Shown: positions 41,973 through 52,263, counted from the first letter of the stretch. The stretch: DNA of 64,000 nt from Thalassobellus sp050294475 (GCA_050294475.1 JBNKOE010000003.1:124001-188000); one strand, 5' to 3'. The notes: generated by a model from the sequence alone, not told the origin. Numbers and translations: made by a program.

Positions 41973-43583
41973 TTAATTAGCTGTTTTAGCAGCCATTATT
42001 AAAGCATTGTATGCATTAACCATTTTAGATGATTTTACTAAATCGGCAAAAGGTTTTACATTATTGGAATTGCCACCAACAATAACTTTTGTATTAATAG
42101 CCAAACCAGAATCTAGTATAATTTGTTTTACTTGTGAGGCACTTAATTTTGGAAAATATGAACGAATTAAAGCAGCAACTCCTGCTACAGCTGGTGCAGC
42201 CATAGAAGTACCTCCTTTTGTGTCGTATTCATTTTCTGGTGTTGTAGAATATATTTTTGCTCCAGGAGCAAAAACATCAACATTTACTTTACCATAATTT
42301 GAAAAACCAGCTATCATACTAGAACCATATTTAGGCTCTAGAGCTCCTACTGTTATAAATGTATTTGAAACTTCTGGTCCAACACCAACAGAATCATTAG
42401 GGTAAACATTTACTGTATCTATATTTTCACCTTCATTTCCTGCTGCATTAACAAAAATCACATCATTTTGTCCTGCATAAGCAATAGCATCACGAACCCA
42501 ATCGCTATGAGGTGAGTAGTATTTACCAAAACTTCCGTTAATAACTTTGGCTCCATTATCAACAGCATATCTAATAGCAAGCGCAATATCTTTATCGTAT
42601 TCATCGCCATTAGGAACAGTTCTTATACTCATAATTTCAACATTGTTAGCTACACCATTTACGCCTTTTCCGTTATTACGCTCGGCAGCTATAATACCAG
42701 CAACGTGTGTACCATGACTTTCGGTTTTTTTAACTGGTTTTACGTTTCCATTTCCATAGAATTTAGTAGACATATCATCTGGGTTATCTCCGTTAATACG
42801 TCCTTTAAATTCTTTGTTTAGGTTATAGTTTAAGTGGTCGTTTATATTTTCTAAACCATTTTCTATTTCTTTTTTAGCATCATTTAAAGAGTCCATACCA
42901 TTACTGTACATGTATTTAGCAATTTGAACAGCTTGTTTTAATGCATCGTCTTCTGTTTTAATAGCATTTACTTCTGCTTTAGTATAATCAGATTTGCTAA
43001 AATGTTTTGTAAGCGCATCATCGGCACTTTTAATTTGTTCAAAAATTTGTTCGTAGTTGGTTTTATACCCAGTGTACTTTTGGTATTCTTTATCATACTC
43101 TGCTTGAGCTCTAGAATATTCAGGGTTACTGGTATCTCCAGATGCTAGAATACGTACAAATTCTAATTGTTCATTATAACCATCACCTAAAAAATTCCAG
43201 CCATGAATATCATCAACATAGCCATTTTTATCATCATCTATTCCGTTGTTTGGAATTTCTTTTTTATTGGTCCAGATAACATCATTTAAATCTTCATGGT
43301 CTATATCAATTCCAGTATCGATAACTGCAACAATAACTTTTTTTCCTTTTCTGTTTTTAATGATTTCAGTATAAGCCTTATCAACACTCATTCCAGGAAT
43401 GGTATCTTTTACCAAATCTAAGTGTCCCCAAGTATGTTTTTCATTTTCGGTTAAATTGGATACTTTTAATGGTGAAGTATCTATGTTTTCAACGGGAGTT
43501 GATAGAATATCTGCAGTACCTCCACAGCCATAAAATAATGCAGTAGCAAATACTGAGATTGATAAAATTTTAATTGTTTTCAT
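41973..43583 (-). CDS. S8 subtilisin-like serine peptidase lipoprotein with large insertion
   Basis: A 536-residue lipoprotein (Cys20 in ALFYGC) with an intact subtilase triad: Asp89 (AVIDTGIDIDH), His290 (ESHGTHVAG) and Ser460 (GGTSMAAPAVAG). The oxyanion Asn is in NAAGNEG. The Asp-His distance is about 200 residues against roughly 30-40 in standard subtilases; residues about 130-285 form a Lys/Glu-rich helical insertion. It has no propeptide domain typical of secreted subtilases. The MBL-fold gene lies 29 bases upstream on the same strand, so the two may be co-transcribed. Confidence 0.9.
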   Translation of the reverse strand: MKTIKILSISVFATALFYGCGGTADILSTPVENIDTSPLKVSNLTENEKHTWGHLDLVKDTIPGMSVDKAYTEIIKNRKGKKVIVAVIDTGIDIDHEDLNDVIWTNKKEIPNNGIDDDKNGYVDDIHGWNFLGDGYNEQLEFVRILASGDTSNPEYSRAQAEYDKEYQKYTGYKTNYEQIFEQIKSADDALTKHFSKSDYTKAEVNAIKTEDDALKQAVQIAKYMYSNGMDSLNDAKKEIENGLENINDHLNYNLNKEFKGRINGDNPDDMSTKFYGNGNVKPVKKTESHGTHVAGIIAAERNNGKGVNGVANNVEIMSIRTVPNGDEYDKDIALAIRYAVDNGAKVINGSFGKYYSPHSDWVRDAIAYAGQNDVIFVNAAGNEGENIDTVNVYPNDSVGVGPEVSNTFITVGALEPKYGSSMIAGFSNYGKVNVDVFAPGAKIYSTTPENEYDTKGGTSMAAPAVAGVAALIRSYFPKLSASQVKQIILDSGLAINTKVIVGGNSNNVKPFADLVKSSKMVNAYNALIMAAKTAN

Positions 43584-43612
43584 TTATTAATATTTGAGTT
43601 AGTCTATTATTT

Positions 43613-44473
43613 TTAATTAAATATGTCTTGAGTTGAAAAGGTGTCTTTTAATCTGACCCCTTTATCAGTTTTAGTCACAGTAATAATTTCGTTATGTGCA
43701 TCGTGTTCTAAAAACAAATAGTAGTTATTATCGGCTGCCATATTTAGAAACTTTTCTTTTTCACTTAATGTTAATAATGGTCTAGTATCATATCCCATAA
43801 CGAATGGAAGTGGTAAGTGTCCAACTGTTGGTAGTAAATCTGCCATAAAACAAATGGTTTTTCCTTTATACTGTATTATAGGAATCATTTGTTTATCGGT
43901 GTGTCCGTTGGCAAAAAAGATATCGAAATCGAGTTCAGAATTTTTAAGTGTGTCTTTTTCTGGAAGCGATGTAAATTTTAATTGACCGCTTTCTTCTATA
44001 GGTAAAATATTTTCTTTTAAAAAAGAAGCTTTTTCTCTTCTGTTAGGTTGTGTTGCCCATTGCCAATGGTCTTTATTGCTCCAAAAAGTAGCATTTTTAA
44101 AAGCAGATTCATAACCTGTTTTATCTTTATTCCATTGAATGCTTCCTCCACAATGATCAAAATGTAAATGTGTTAGAAACACATCTGTAATATCATCACG
44201 ATGAAATCCTTGCTTTTTTAAGGAACTATCTAAACTAAAATCACCCCAAGGAAAGTAATATCCAAAAAATTTATCAGATTGTTTATTACCCATACCATTG
44301 TCTATTAATATAAGTTTATTACCATCTTCGATAAGTAAGCATCTAGATGTTAAATCAATCATATTATTAGCATCTGCGGGGTTGGTACGTTGCCATAAGG
44401 ATTTTGGAACAACACCAAACATAGCACCACCATCAAGCTTAAAATTACCGGCATTTATTGGGTATAAATTCAT
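43613..44473 (-). CDS. Metallo-beta-lactamase-fold hydrolase
   Basis: A 286-residue cytoplasmic protein (no signal peptide) with the HxHxDH metal motif THLHFDHCGG (His102, His104, Asp106, His107) and later ligands in FANGHTDKQMIP and FMADLLPT-type strands. The early segment LILIDNGMG and the overall layout resemble the lactonase-like (quorum-quenching-type) group of the superfamily, but the natural substrate is unknown. It is first in a pair with the S8 peptidase. A 15-base palindrome lies 174 bases upstream of its start. Confidence 0.85.
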   Translation of the reverse strand: MNLYPINAGNFKLDGGAMFGVVPKSLWQRTNPADANNMIDLTSRCLLIEDGNKLILIDNGMGNKQSDKFFGYYFPWGDFSLDSSLKKQGFHRDDITDVFLTHLHFDHCGGSIQWNKDKTGYESAFKNATFWSNKDHWQWATQPNRREKASFLKENILPIEESGQLKFTSLPEKDTLKNSELDFDIFFANGHTDKQMIPIIQYKGKTICFMADLLPTVGHLPLPFVMGYDTRPLLTLSEKEKFLNMAADNNYYLFLEHDAHNEIITVTKTDKGVRLKDTFSTQDIFN

Positions 44474-44646
44474 CTGGTTTTAATCATTATTTTTATATGT
44501 CAGATGTAATTTGTAATGAAACATTAAAGTTTGAATTAAAATTATAGGTGACTCATTTCAAAGGAATGTAAAATTAAGAAAACTATTAATAATGCTTATA
44601 AATGTTAAGAATATATTAAGAAGAAAATATCAAATTTATTGATTAT

Positions 44647-44661
44647 TACGGGTAACCCGTA
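44647..44661. promoter_or_regulatory. 15-base palindrome (TACGGGTAACCCGTA)
   Basis: Perfect inverted repeat of 7 bases about a central A in an otherwise AT-rich 242-base spacer. It is either an operator for the MBL gene or a hairpin after the SulP gene; no T-run follows, which argues against a terminator. Confidence 0.35.
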
Positions 44662-44715
44662 TTATTTGTGTGATGTTTTTCTATTTAAGTTATAAATTGA
44701 AAGTGTTTTTAAGAT

Positions 44716-46911
44716 TTAAGTTAGTACATTTTTTAAACGTTTACCAAAGTCGAATAAAACTTTAATTTCTTTAATACTTGCTAAACGCTCTTTACCAAAT
44801 ACTAATAGAGATGTTCCGTTAGATTCTACATGATAATACGGGTTACTTTCAAAAAAGTGTGTAATATCATCATTAAAAAATTTAGCAATAGCAGTTTCAT
44901 TATCACCTAATAAATGAAAACGACCAGAGAAATCGTCATGATTTTGAATATTAATATCTTTAAAACCTGCAAGAGCCGAAACTTTTTCTAAAAAGCCTTC
45001 TCTATCTAAGGTGAATTCAGGAATGTTAAAATTTAAATTAATATGAAGCATAGTAGTTCTAATCACTTCTTTAGCAATAAATTCTCCTTCTGAAAATTCT
45101 ATATCAAATAGTTTAATGTCTTTATCTTCATGTGATAATTTATTGTAAATATGATTGATATGTTTAGTTTCAAAAAACAAAAAGTTATTTAAAAAAGAAG
45201 CTTCTTTTATTTTTTTTGAAGAGTAGTTGTAATGGTAACTTTCTGCTAAACTTTCCATACTAGTTTGGCGTCTTGTTAAATTATTTTTAATGATTTTAGG
45301 AACAGGAAGTAAACGTCTTAATGCAAAAGGGTGTTTAGAATCGGTATCATGCATGTCTAAACCAATAACATCAAAATGACCACCACGTTTTTTAAATAAT
45401 TCTTGATAACTGTGCATGTTTTCCATAACTGTATGATCTACAAATTCACACAGCGAAAAATCTACAATAACGTCTTGATCTTCAGGAACATCATCTAATT
45501 GTTTTTTAAGCTTATAATAATTTAAAAAGCTACAAAAGTGTTTTACGCTTACATAATAATTATTTTCATTTTCTTCTTCTTTGTACATTAAAACATTAGG
45601 TTTAAGTAGGTTTCTAACAAATAAACCAACGCTTTTATTAATAATAAAATGTATAATAAGTGTTGTAAAAACTCCTGCAATAATACCTGTAATTAAGCCT
45701 ATTTTTAAAGTCATAATTAGAGTAACAAAGAAAATAATAAGCTGTTCTTTACCTATAGAAAATATTTTTGTGATGATATTTGGTGATGCTAATTTGTAAC
45801 CTGTATAAACTAATATTGCCATTAAAGCAGGCAGAGGAATTCTAGTTAATTGTGTGCTAAATAGCACAATAAACAATATTAAAAACAAAGCATGAAAAAA
45901 GTTTGAAGACTTATTACTAGCGCCATTGTTTACATTTACCGAGCTACGAGCAATTACGGTTACAACATTTAAACCTCCTAAAAGTCCACTACCAATAGTA
46001 GCTAAACCTAAAGCTTTTAAATCTTTATTCACGTTAGAACGTCTTTTTTCAGGGTCTAATTTATCAACAGCTTTTATGCTTAATAGAGATTCTATACTTG
46101 AGATAAGTGTAAGCGATAAAACGCTATCCCAAAATAATAGATTCCAAATACCATTAAAATTTGGACGTGGAATATCGGCAATAATTGTATGAATGCTTGG
46201 AATACCAGAAATCATATATTCTTTAGCAATAGGATTAGGTTCATGTAAACCTATTTCAAAATAGTAACTAAAGCTGATGGATAATATAACTATCCACATA
46301 GGTGCCGGAATAAGTTGTAAATATTTATTTCTAATTTTAGAATAAAATAGCATAATGGCTAAACTTAAAACACCCGCTAATGCTGCATAAATTAAACCTT
46401 TGTTCTCGTAATGAATGGCATCATTAATAGTATAAGGAATTTCAAAAAGATAATCTATAGTATCATTTCGTTTTATTTTGTGGGCAAACATGATATGAAA
46501 TTGTTTCCCTAAAATAATAAGTCCGATAGCAGCTAGCATGCCTTGAATGGCAGATGATGGAAAAAAATCGGCAAGAGTTCCCATTCTAAAAAAACCTAAA
46601 AGTAGTAATAATATGCCCGAGCACATAATAGCAATATAGGCACTTTCTATTCCCAGCGTTGTAATAGCAACTAAAAGTACACCAACTAAACCATTACCTG
46701 GACCAACAATAGTAACATGGCTGCCACCAAGTATAGAAACAACAATACCACCAATAACGGCTGTTATAATTCCTGCTATAGGAGGTGCATCACTTGCCAT
46801 TGCTAAGCCTAAACCCAGAGGCAATGAAATAAGACTTACCACAAACCCAGAAAATATATTTTTGGGTAAGGCATTAAAAAATTCTTTTATGTTATTCTTT
46901 CTGGGGCTCAT
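44716..46911 (-). CDS. SulP family anion transporter with STAS and extra C-terminal domain
   Basis: A 731-residue membrane protein. Ten to twelve helices (about 20-420) carry SulP features (GPGNGLVGVLL, SVNVNNGASNKSS). A STAS domain follows (about 470-545, DVIVDFSLCEFVDHTVMEN), then about 170 further residues that are not standard for the family and include FSGRFHLLGDN and HVESNGTSLLVFG. Members move sulfate, bicarbonate or other anions; a bicarbonate or CO2 role is possible but unproven. Its ATG overlaps the UspA stop by 4 bases (ATGA), so the two are coupled. Confidence 0.88.
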   Translation of the reverse strand: MSPRKNNIKEFFNALPKNIFSGFVVSLISLPLGLGLAMASDAPPIAGIITAVIGGIVVSILGGSHVTIVGPGNGLVGVLLVAITTLGIESAYIAIMCSGILLLLLGFFRMGTLADFFPSSAIQGMLAAIGLIILGKQFHIMFAHKIKRNDTIDYLFEIPYTINDAIHYENKGLIYAALAGVLSLAIMLFYSKIRNKYLQLIPAPMWIVILSISFSYYFEIGLHEPNPIAKEYMISGIPSIHTIIADIPRPNFNGIWNLLFWDSVLSLTLISSIESLLSIKAVDKLDPEKRRSNVNKDLKALGLATIGSGLLGGLNVVTVIARSSVNVNNGASNKSSNFFHALFLILFIVLFSTQLTRIPLPALMAILVYTGYKLASPNIITKIFSIGKEQLIIFFVTLIMTLKIGLITGIIAGVFTTLIIHFIINKSVGLFVRNLLKPNVLMYKEEENENNYYVSVKHFCSFLNYYKLKKQLDDVPEDQDVIVDFSLCEFVDHTVMENMHSYQELFKKRGGHFDVIGLDMHDTDSKHPFALRRLLPVPKIIKNNLTRRQTSMESLAESYHYNYSSKKIKEASFLNNFLFFETKHINHIYNKLSHEDKDIKLFDIEFSEGEFIAKEVIRTTMLHINLNFNIPEFTLDREGFLEKVSALAGFKDINIQNHDDFSGRFHLLGDNETAIAKFFNDDITHFFESNPYYHVESNGTSLLVFGKERLASIKEIKVLFDFGKRLKNVLT

Positions 46912-47756
46912 TGCAAGATTAATACATCGGTTGGTAATTCGGTTAAAATATGTTCTATATCATGCGGAAATAAGCGATCCCAAAAAGTCATCTTTGAAGG
47001 CGCATTCATAACTAATAAATCGGCGCGCGAAATTTGTGCATAATGGCCAATAGAATATCCTTTTTTACCAAAAATGGGTTGCGATTTTATTATAATATTG
47101 TTAGTATATTCTTCAGGAATATGTTCTATTATTTCTTTAATTCTAGAATTTTCTCTTAGTTTAATGCGTTCTTTTATAATGGATGCTCTTCTAAGTGATT
47201 TATCGTCATCAACTTTAATAGCAACTTGGTTTTGATTTATTTCTTCTACAATTGTAATTTTTTTGGCTTTAAGTTGTTTTGCAACATAAAAAGAAGTTGT
47301 TATAGTTTGCTCCGTTTTAGGGTCTTTTAAACCATTTACAACAATATGTTCACAAGGAACGCGCTCAACCGAAGGTTTAATTAGTAATAGAATAGAACAT
47401 TTTGCTTGTCGTGTAATTTTCCTAGCAATAGACCCCACATAATATTTTACAAATCGCTCTCTTTGAACGGCCCCAAGTACTAATAAATCTATTTTTTTTT
47501 CTTTTGAAACCGATAAAATAACATCAACAGGATTTCCTTTTTTAAAAACAACTTCGTAATCTAGCTTATCTTTTTCAAAGGATTTAAGAATAACCTTTAG
47601 CCTGTTTATTTTATTTTCTGAAGCATCACCAACATGTATTAAAAATAATTTCGAATTAAAAAACACCGATAGTCTAGCAGCTTCAAAAAGGTTTGCTTTT
47701 AAGTTGGGTGAATATGCTACCCCAATTCCAATACTTTTAAAAGGTTTTAAAGACAC
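46908..47756 (-). CDS. Universal stress protein, tandem UspA domains
   Basis: A 282-residue cytoplasmic protein with two UspA-fold halves. The first carries IDLLVLGAVQRERFVKYYVGS, the ATP-binding G-x2-G-x9-GS pattern in modified form, and ends near residue 140; the second is more diverged (ISRADLLVMNAPS). It is first of a two-gene unit with the SulP transporter (ATGA overlap), so it probably regulates or responds to that transporter. It is divergent from the antiporter gene, with 106 bases between starts. Confidence 0.87.
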   Translation of the reverse strand: MSLKPFKSIGIGVAYSPNLKANLFEAARLSVFFNSKLFLIHVGDASENKINRLKVILKSFEKDKLDYEVVFKKGNPVDVILSVSKEKKIDLLVLGAVQRERFVKYYVGSIARKITRQAKCSILLLIKPSVERVPCEHIVVNGLKDPKTEQTITTSFYVAKQLKAKKITIVEEINQNQVAIKVDDDKSLRRASIIKERIKLRENSRIKEIIEHIPEEYTNNIIIKSQPIFGKKGYSIGHYAQISRADLLVMNAPSKMTFWDRLFPHDIEHILTELPTDVLILQ

Positions 47757-47862
47757 TGTGTTTGCTATTAATTATTCCGTAAGTTCGTAAGATAGTATTT
47801 TTTAAAAAAAAAGAAATCATCTGTTTTTACTTAAATTAGTAATTTAAAAAGAATATAAAAAT

Positions 47863-49686
47863 ATGTTAGAGTTAGCGGGGATAATTATTTTAGGGATATT
47901 GGCTCAATGGTTTGCTTGGAAATTTAAAATTCCAGCTATTTTACCTTTAATTCTTATCGGTTTATTAGTAGGTCCTATAGCATCCGAATTTTTATCAGAA
48001 GATGGTAGTAAATGGATTGAACCTATATGGAATGGAGAAAAAGGTTTGTTTCCTGGAGAAGGTTTATATTACTTTGTGTCATTAGCTATTAGTATCATTC
48101 TTTTTGAAGGTGGTTTAACCTTAAAGCGTTCTGAAATTAAAAACGTTGGCCCAGTTATTACAAAATTAATAACGTTGGGTTCTGCCATTACGTTTTTTGG
48201 AGCAGGAATTGTTGCTCACTTTATTTTTGGGTTGAGTTGGGATCTTTCATTTTTATTTTCTGGATTAATCATTGTTACTGGTCCAACAGTAATTACACCT
48301 ATTTTAAGAAATATTCCTCTTAAAAAAGACATATCAACTGTATTAAAATGGGAAGGTATTTTAATAGATCCTATTGGCGCTTTGGTTGCGGTATTAGTTT
48401 TTGAATTTATTAGTGTTGAAGGCGATAGTGGCTTTACAAAAACAGCTTTAATTGAGTTTGGTAAAATTATTTTATTCGGAACAACCTTTGGTTTTACTTT
48501 TGCACATGCTTTAGCCTTTGCTATTAATAAAAAATTGATTCCACATTATTTATTAAATGTAGCATCTTTATCAACCGTATTGTTAGTGTTTGTTGAGTCT
48601 GAAATTTTTGCTCATGAATCTGGACTTTTAGCAGTTGTGGTTATGGGCATGGTTTTAGGTAATGGAAAATTAGAGAATATTAAAGAGTTACTTTATTTTA
48701 AAGAATCCTTAAGTGTTTTACTAATTTCTATTCTATTTATTTTACTAGCTGCTAATATTAATATTGAAGATTTATTTCTGCTTTATACATGGAAAACAGT
48801 AGTGCTTTTTGCTATTGTTGTGTTTGTTATAAGGCCACTAGCAGTTTTTTTAAGTACATCAGGTTCTAATTTAAACACCAACGAAAAGCTTTTTATAAGT
48901 TGGGTAGGGCCTCGCGGTATTGTTGCAGCAGGTATTGCATCTCTATTTGGAAGCAAACTTCTTAAACAGGGTATTGTAGGTGCCGAATATATTACGCCTT
49001 TAGTATTCATGATTGTTTTAGGCACAGTGTTATTAAATGCTACTACAGCACGCTTATTTGCAAAAATGGTAGGTGTTTTTCTTAAAAAATCTGAAGGTAT
49101 TTTGATTGTTGGAGCGTCTAAAATTTCAAGATTAATAGGGAAATATTTAGAAGATAATGGTAGACATGTTGTTTTAATTGATAGTAATCAAACCAATATT
49201 AAATTGGCTCAAAAATTAGGCTTAGAAGCTATAAATACAAATATTTATTCGGAAACTTTAGATGATAATGTAGAGTTAAATGATGTTGGATTTTTAATGG
49301 CTTTAACAGGAAGTAAGGATATTAACCAATATGCCATTGATAAATTTAGTAAACAATTTGGAGAAAATGGTGCATTTAGATTAATAAGTGTAGATGAGAT
49401 GGCTAACCCTGAGAGTATTCCAAAGGAGGGATTATTTTCTCAAACAGATGATTATGAAACACTTTTTAAAGTAGCTAGAAATTATCCTAAAATTAATGAA
49501 ATAGAAATTAAAGACCGCTCGCATTTTGAAGAACTTATTGAAATAACGAATGAAGAAAAAGATATCATTCCTTTATTAGTAAAAGATAAACGAGGTGTTT
49601 TTGAAATTATATCGTCTCACAGTAAGGCTATTGAAAAAATTGAGAAGGGTTATAAATTAGTTTATTTAGGAAAACCTATTAAATAA
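47863..49686 (+). CDS. Cation/proton antiporter with C-terminal TrkA-N (RCK) domain
   Basis: A 607-residue inner-membrane monovalent cation/proton antiporter. About twelve helices in residues 1-400 with the VGPIASEFL start and the motif WVGPRGIVAAGIASLFG. A RCK/TrkA-N domain follows (GILIVGASKISRLIGKYLED, near 415), binding NAD(H) or nucleotides for gating, and ends with a short TrkA-C-like part. Probably works in pH or K+/Na+ homeostasis. Divergent from the UspA-SulP pair, which suggests a shared ion/stress control region. A strong terminator follows. Confidence 0.9.
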   Translation: MLELAGIIILGILAQWFAWKFKIPAILPLILIGLLVGPIASEFLSEDGSKWIEPIWNGEKGLFPGEGLYYFVSLAISIILFEGGLTLKRSEIKNVGPVITKLITLGSAITFFGAGIVAHFIFGLSWDLSFLFSGLIIVTGPTVITPILRNIPLKKDISTVLKWEGILIDPIGALVAVLVFEFISVEGDSGFTKTALIEFGKIILFGTTFGFTFAHALAFAINKKLIPHYLLNVASLSTVLLVFVESEIFAHESGLLAVVVMGMVLGNGKLENIKELLYFKESLSVLLISILFILLAANINIEDLFLLYTWKTVVLFAIVVFVIRPLAVFLSTSGSNLNTNEKLFISWVGPRGIVAAGIASLFGSKLLKQGIVGAEYITPLVFMIVLGTVLLNATTARLFAKMVGVFLKKSEGILIVGASKISRLIGKYLEDNGRHVVLIDSNQTNIKLAQKLGLEAINTNIYSETLDDNVELNDVGFLMALTGSKDINQYAIDKFSKQFGENGAFRLISVDEMANPESIPKEGLFSQTDDYETLFKVARNYPKINEIEIKDRSHFEELIEITNEEKDIIPLLVKDKRGVFEIISSHSKAIEKIEKGYKLVYLGKPIK

Positions 49687-49689
49687 AAA

Positions 49690-49720
49690 AAGCTTCTAGA
49701 ATTTTAATCTAGAAGCCTTT
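49690..49720. terminator. Bidirectional terminator (antiporter / GH31 gene)
   Basis: Stem GCTTCTAGA (49692-49700) / TCTAGAAGC (49708-49716) with A-run and T-run flanks. Confidence 0.85.
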
Positions 49721-49741
49721 ATAAAATTTAGTTTTTAAAAA

Positions 49742-52138
49742 CTAGCCTTTTATTTGAAGGTTTGTAAACTCTTTTGTTACTACAAGTGTATTATCTTTAA
49801 ATTTAACATCTCCTAAATCAACATATTCGTTATCTACTTTGATAGATTTTACTTCAAAAGGCAATCCAAATAAGTTAATTTTAAAGGTATTGTAGCTAGT
49901 TATATATTGACCTCTTTTATGAATTCTTATAATTAATTTATCTTCTGTACCAGCAAGGTTAAATTTCTTTAAACTATAGCGTCCTTTAGTATAATCGTAA
50001 CCATCATCAGCATCTTCATATAACTCAGAATCTTCTTTACCATTTTTATAATAAACATCTAAATTTAATTCTTCAATTACTTTTTCACCAACATATTGTT
50101 GTATTGGGTATTTAGGAATAATAGCTCCCGATTTAATAAAGATTGGCATTGAATCAATATCAGCCTCAACCCAGGTTTCTTTTCCTCCAGAAATTAATTC
50201 TTTAGTCCAATAGTTATACCATTCGCCTCTAGGAATGTACATACGTCTTCCTTTGGCGTTTGGTTCGTTTATTGGACATATTAATATTTGATTACCACAA
50301 ATAAACTCGTCTGTTCTATAATGTGTTTGTGTATCTTCTTGATCAAATAATACTAACGATTTTAGCATTGGTACATTGTCGTGTGAATATTGATAGAATG
50401 ACGTGTATAAATATGGTAATAATTCATATCTAATTTCAATAAACTTTCTAACAATATCTGTAATTTCTTCATCAAAAGCCCAAGGTTCTTGATCACCATG
50501 ATCTCCTGAAGAATGCGTTCTGCAAAATGGGTGGAAAGATCCTAATTGAATCCAACGAGCGTATAATTCGCCATTAGGTTGTTCGGCAAAACCACCAATA
50601 TCAGATCCAGCAAAGGAGAATCCAGACAATGCTAAGCGTTGTGCTTGTATGTTTGCTATTTGTAAATGTTCCCATGTAGCAACATTGTCTCCCATCCATG
50701 TAGATGTATAACGTTGTGTTCCAGAATATGCAGAACGTGTTATTACAAACGGACGCTTAGGATAGTTAAATTTCTTTAAACCATGGTAAGTAGCTCTTGC
50801 CATTTGCATACCATAAATGTTGTGTGCTTTATTGTGGCTACAAGGATTTCCATCGTAGTCATGACGCACATCAGATGGGAATGTTTTTCCTGGAACATCC
50901 ATTACTGCTGGCTCGTTCATATCATTCCAAACACCTTTTACTCCTATATCTTCTATAAGTTCTTTAAATAAACTTGCCCACCATTTTCTTACTTCTGGTC
51001 TTGTAAAATCTGGGAAATAACATTCCCCTGGCCAAACTTTACCTTTCATATAAGGACCATCGGCACGTTTACAGAAATAATCTTTATCTAAAGCGTCTTT
51101 AAATACGCTGTATTCGTTATCTATTTTAATACCAGGATCAATAATTACAACGGTTTTAAAACCATCATCTGCTAATTCTTTTACCATCCTTTTAGGGTCT
51201 GGAAAATAATCTTTACTCCAAGTAAAACAACGGAAACCTTCCATATAATCGATATCTAAATAAATAGCATCACATGGAATTTGTAATTCTCTAAATTTGG
51301 CTGTAATTTCTTTTACATTAGATTCTGGATAGTAACTCCATTTACATTGGTGGTAACCTAGAGCCCATAAAGGTGGTAATTCTGGAGTTCCTGTTAAATC
51401 TGTATAACTTGTTACAACATCTAGCATTTTAGGGCCGTAAATGAAATAATAATTCATTTCTCCTCCTTGTGCCCAAAAGCTTGTAACGTTTCTTCTTTCT
51501 TGACAAAAGTCAAAATAAGTTCTAAAGGTATTATCAAAGAAAATACCATAAGATTTCCCATTGTGTAATCCTGTATAAAAAGGAATGGCTTTATAAATAG
51601 GATCGGTGTCTTTTCCAAAGGCATAAGAGTCTGTTACCCAGTTTTCGAAACGACGCCCTTTTAGGTTTAAATGTTGTGGTTTGTCTCCTAAACCATAATA
51701 GCTTTCACCACTTTGGGCAGCTTTACTCATTTTAACAATATCGCCACCCAATTCGTAACTTTCTTCCCAGTGAAAACCTAATTCGTCTTCACAAATAACC
51801 GAATTGTTTTTAGCATCATAAATAGATTTTCTTAAATCGGTTTTATATATATGACAAATTAGTTTTGAAGTGGTAATGATATATTTCTCGTCATCATCAG
51901 AAATTTCTAAATGATTGTAACCCCTACTGGCATCTTCATCAATGGCATAAGAGAAATCATTATCAAATTTTCCTACAGTAGTATATCTAAATCTAAGAAC
52001 ACTATCTCTTAAAACTGTAAGTTGAAGGATAACGTTATTAGCAGTTGCAAATTGTAGTACGTCTACATCTTTTGAATAGCTTGTTATAGTAGAAGGAAAC
52101 TGGTTTCCTTTATATTCTAGCTCGGTATTTAAAATCAT
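49742..52138 (-). CDS. Glycoside hydrolase family 31 (alpha-glucosidase type)
   Basis: A 798-residue enzyme, probably an alpha-glucosidase releasing glucose from glycogen-derived oligosaccharides. The catalytic nucleophile is in GVWNDMNEPAV (Asp near 406) and the acid/base region in YTSTWMGDNVA-WEHL. The N-terminal beta-sandwich, the barrel and the C-terminal beta domains are all there. No signal peptide, so it acts in the cytoplasm. It is the last gene of the glgA-glgC-glgB-GH31 block, 125 bases past glgB, and may have a separate promoter or processing site. It replaces the more usual debranching enzyme or phosphorylase in this neighbourhood. Confidence 0.93.
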   Translation of the reverse strand: MILNTELEYKGNQFPSTITSYSKDVDVLQFATANNVILQLTVLRDSVLRFRYTTVGKFDNDFSYAIDEDASRGYNHLEISDDDEKYIITTSKLICHIYKTDLRKSIYDAKNNSVICEDELGFHWEESYELGGDIVKMSKAAQSGESYYGLGDKPQHLNLKGRRFENWVTDSYAFGKDTDPIYKAIPFYTGLHNGKSYGIFFDNTFRTYFDFCQERRNVTSFWAQGGEMNYYFIYGPKMLDVVTSYTDLTGTPELPPLWALGYHQCKWSYYPESNVKEITAKFRELQIPCDAIYLDIDYMEGFRCFTWSKDYFPDPKRMVKELADDGFKTVVIIDPGIKIDNEYSVFKDALDKDYFCKRADGPYMKGKVWPGECYFPDFTRPEVRKWWASLFKELIEDIGVKGVWNDMNEPAVMDVPGKTFPSDVRHDYDGNPCSHNKAHNIYGMQMARATYHGLKKFNYPKRPFVITRSAYSGTQRYTSTWMGDNVATWEHLQIANIQAQRLALSGFSFAGSDIGGFAEQPNGELYARWIQLGSFHPFCRTHSSGDHGDQEPWAFDEEITDIVRKFIEIRYELLPYLYTSFYQYSHDNVPMLKSLVLFDQEDTQTHYRTDEFICGNQILICPINEPNAKGRRMYIPRGEWYNYWTKELISGGKETWVEADIDSMPIFIKSGAIIPKYPIQQYVGEKVIEELNLDVYYKNGKEDSELYEDADDGYDYTKGRYSLKKFNLAGTEDKLIIRIHKRGQYITSYNTFKINLFGLPFEVKSIKVDNEYVDLGDVKFKDNTLVVTKEFTNLQIKG

Positions 52139-52263
52139 AATTTGAACAATTATTTAATTGTCCAAATTACTAAATATTATAAGTTTTAAAAGCGTTTTTT
52201 TGCTAAAAAAACATGAATTTATTTACTAATACACAAATTATCAAGAGGATAATTATAAATACA

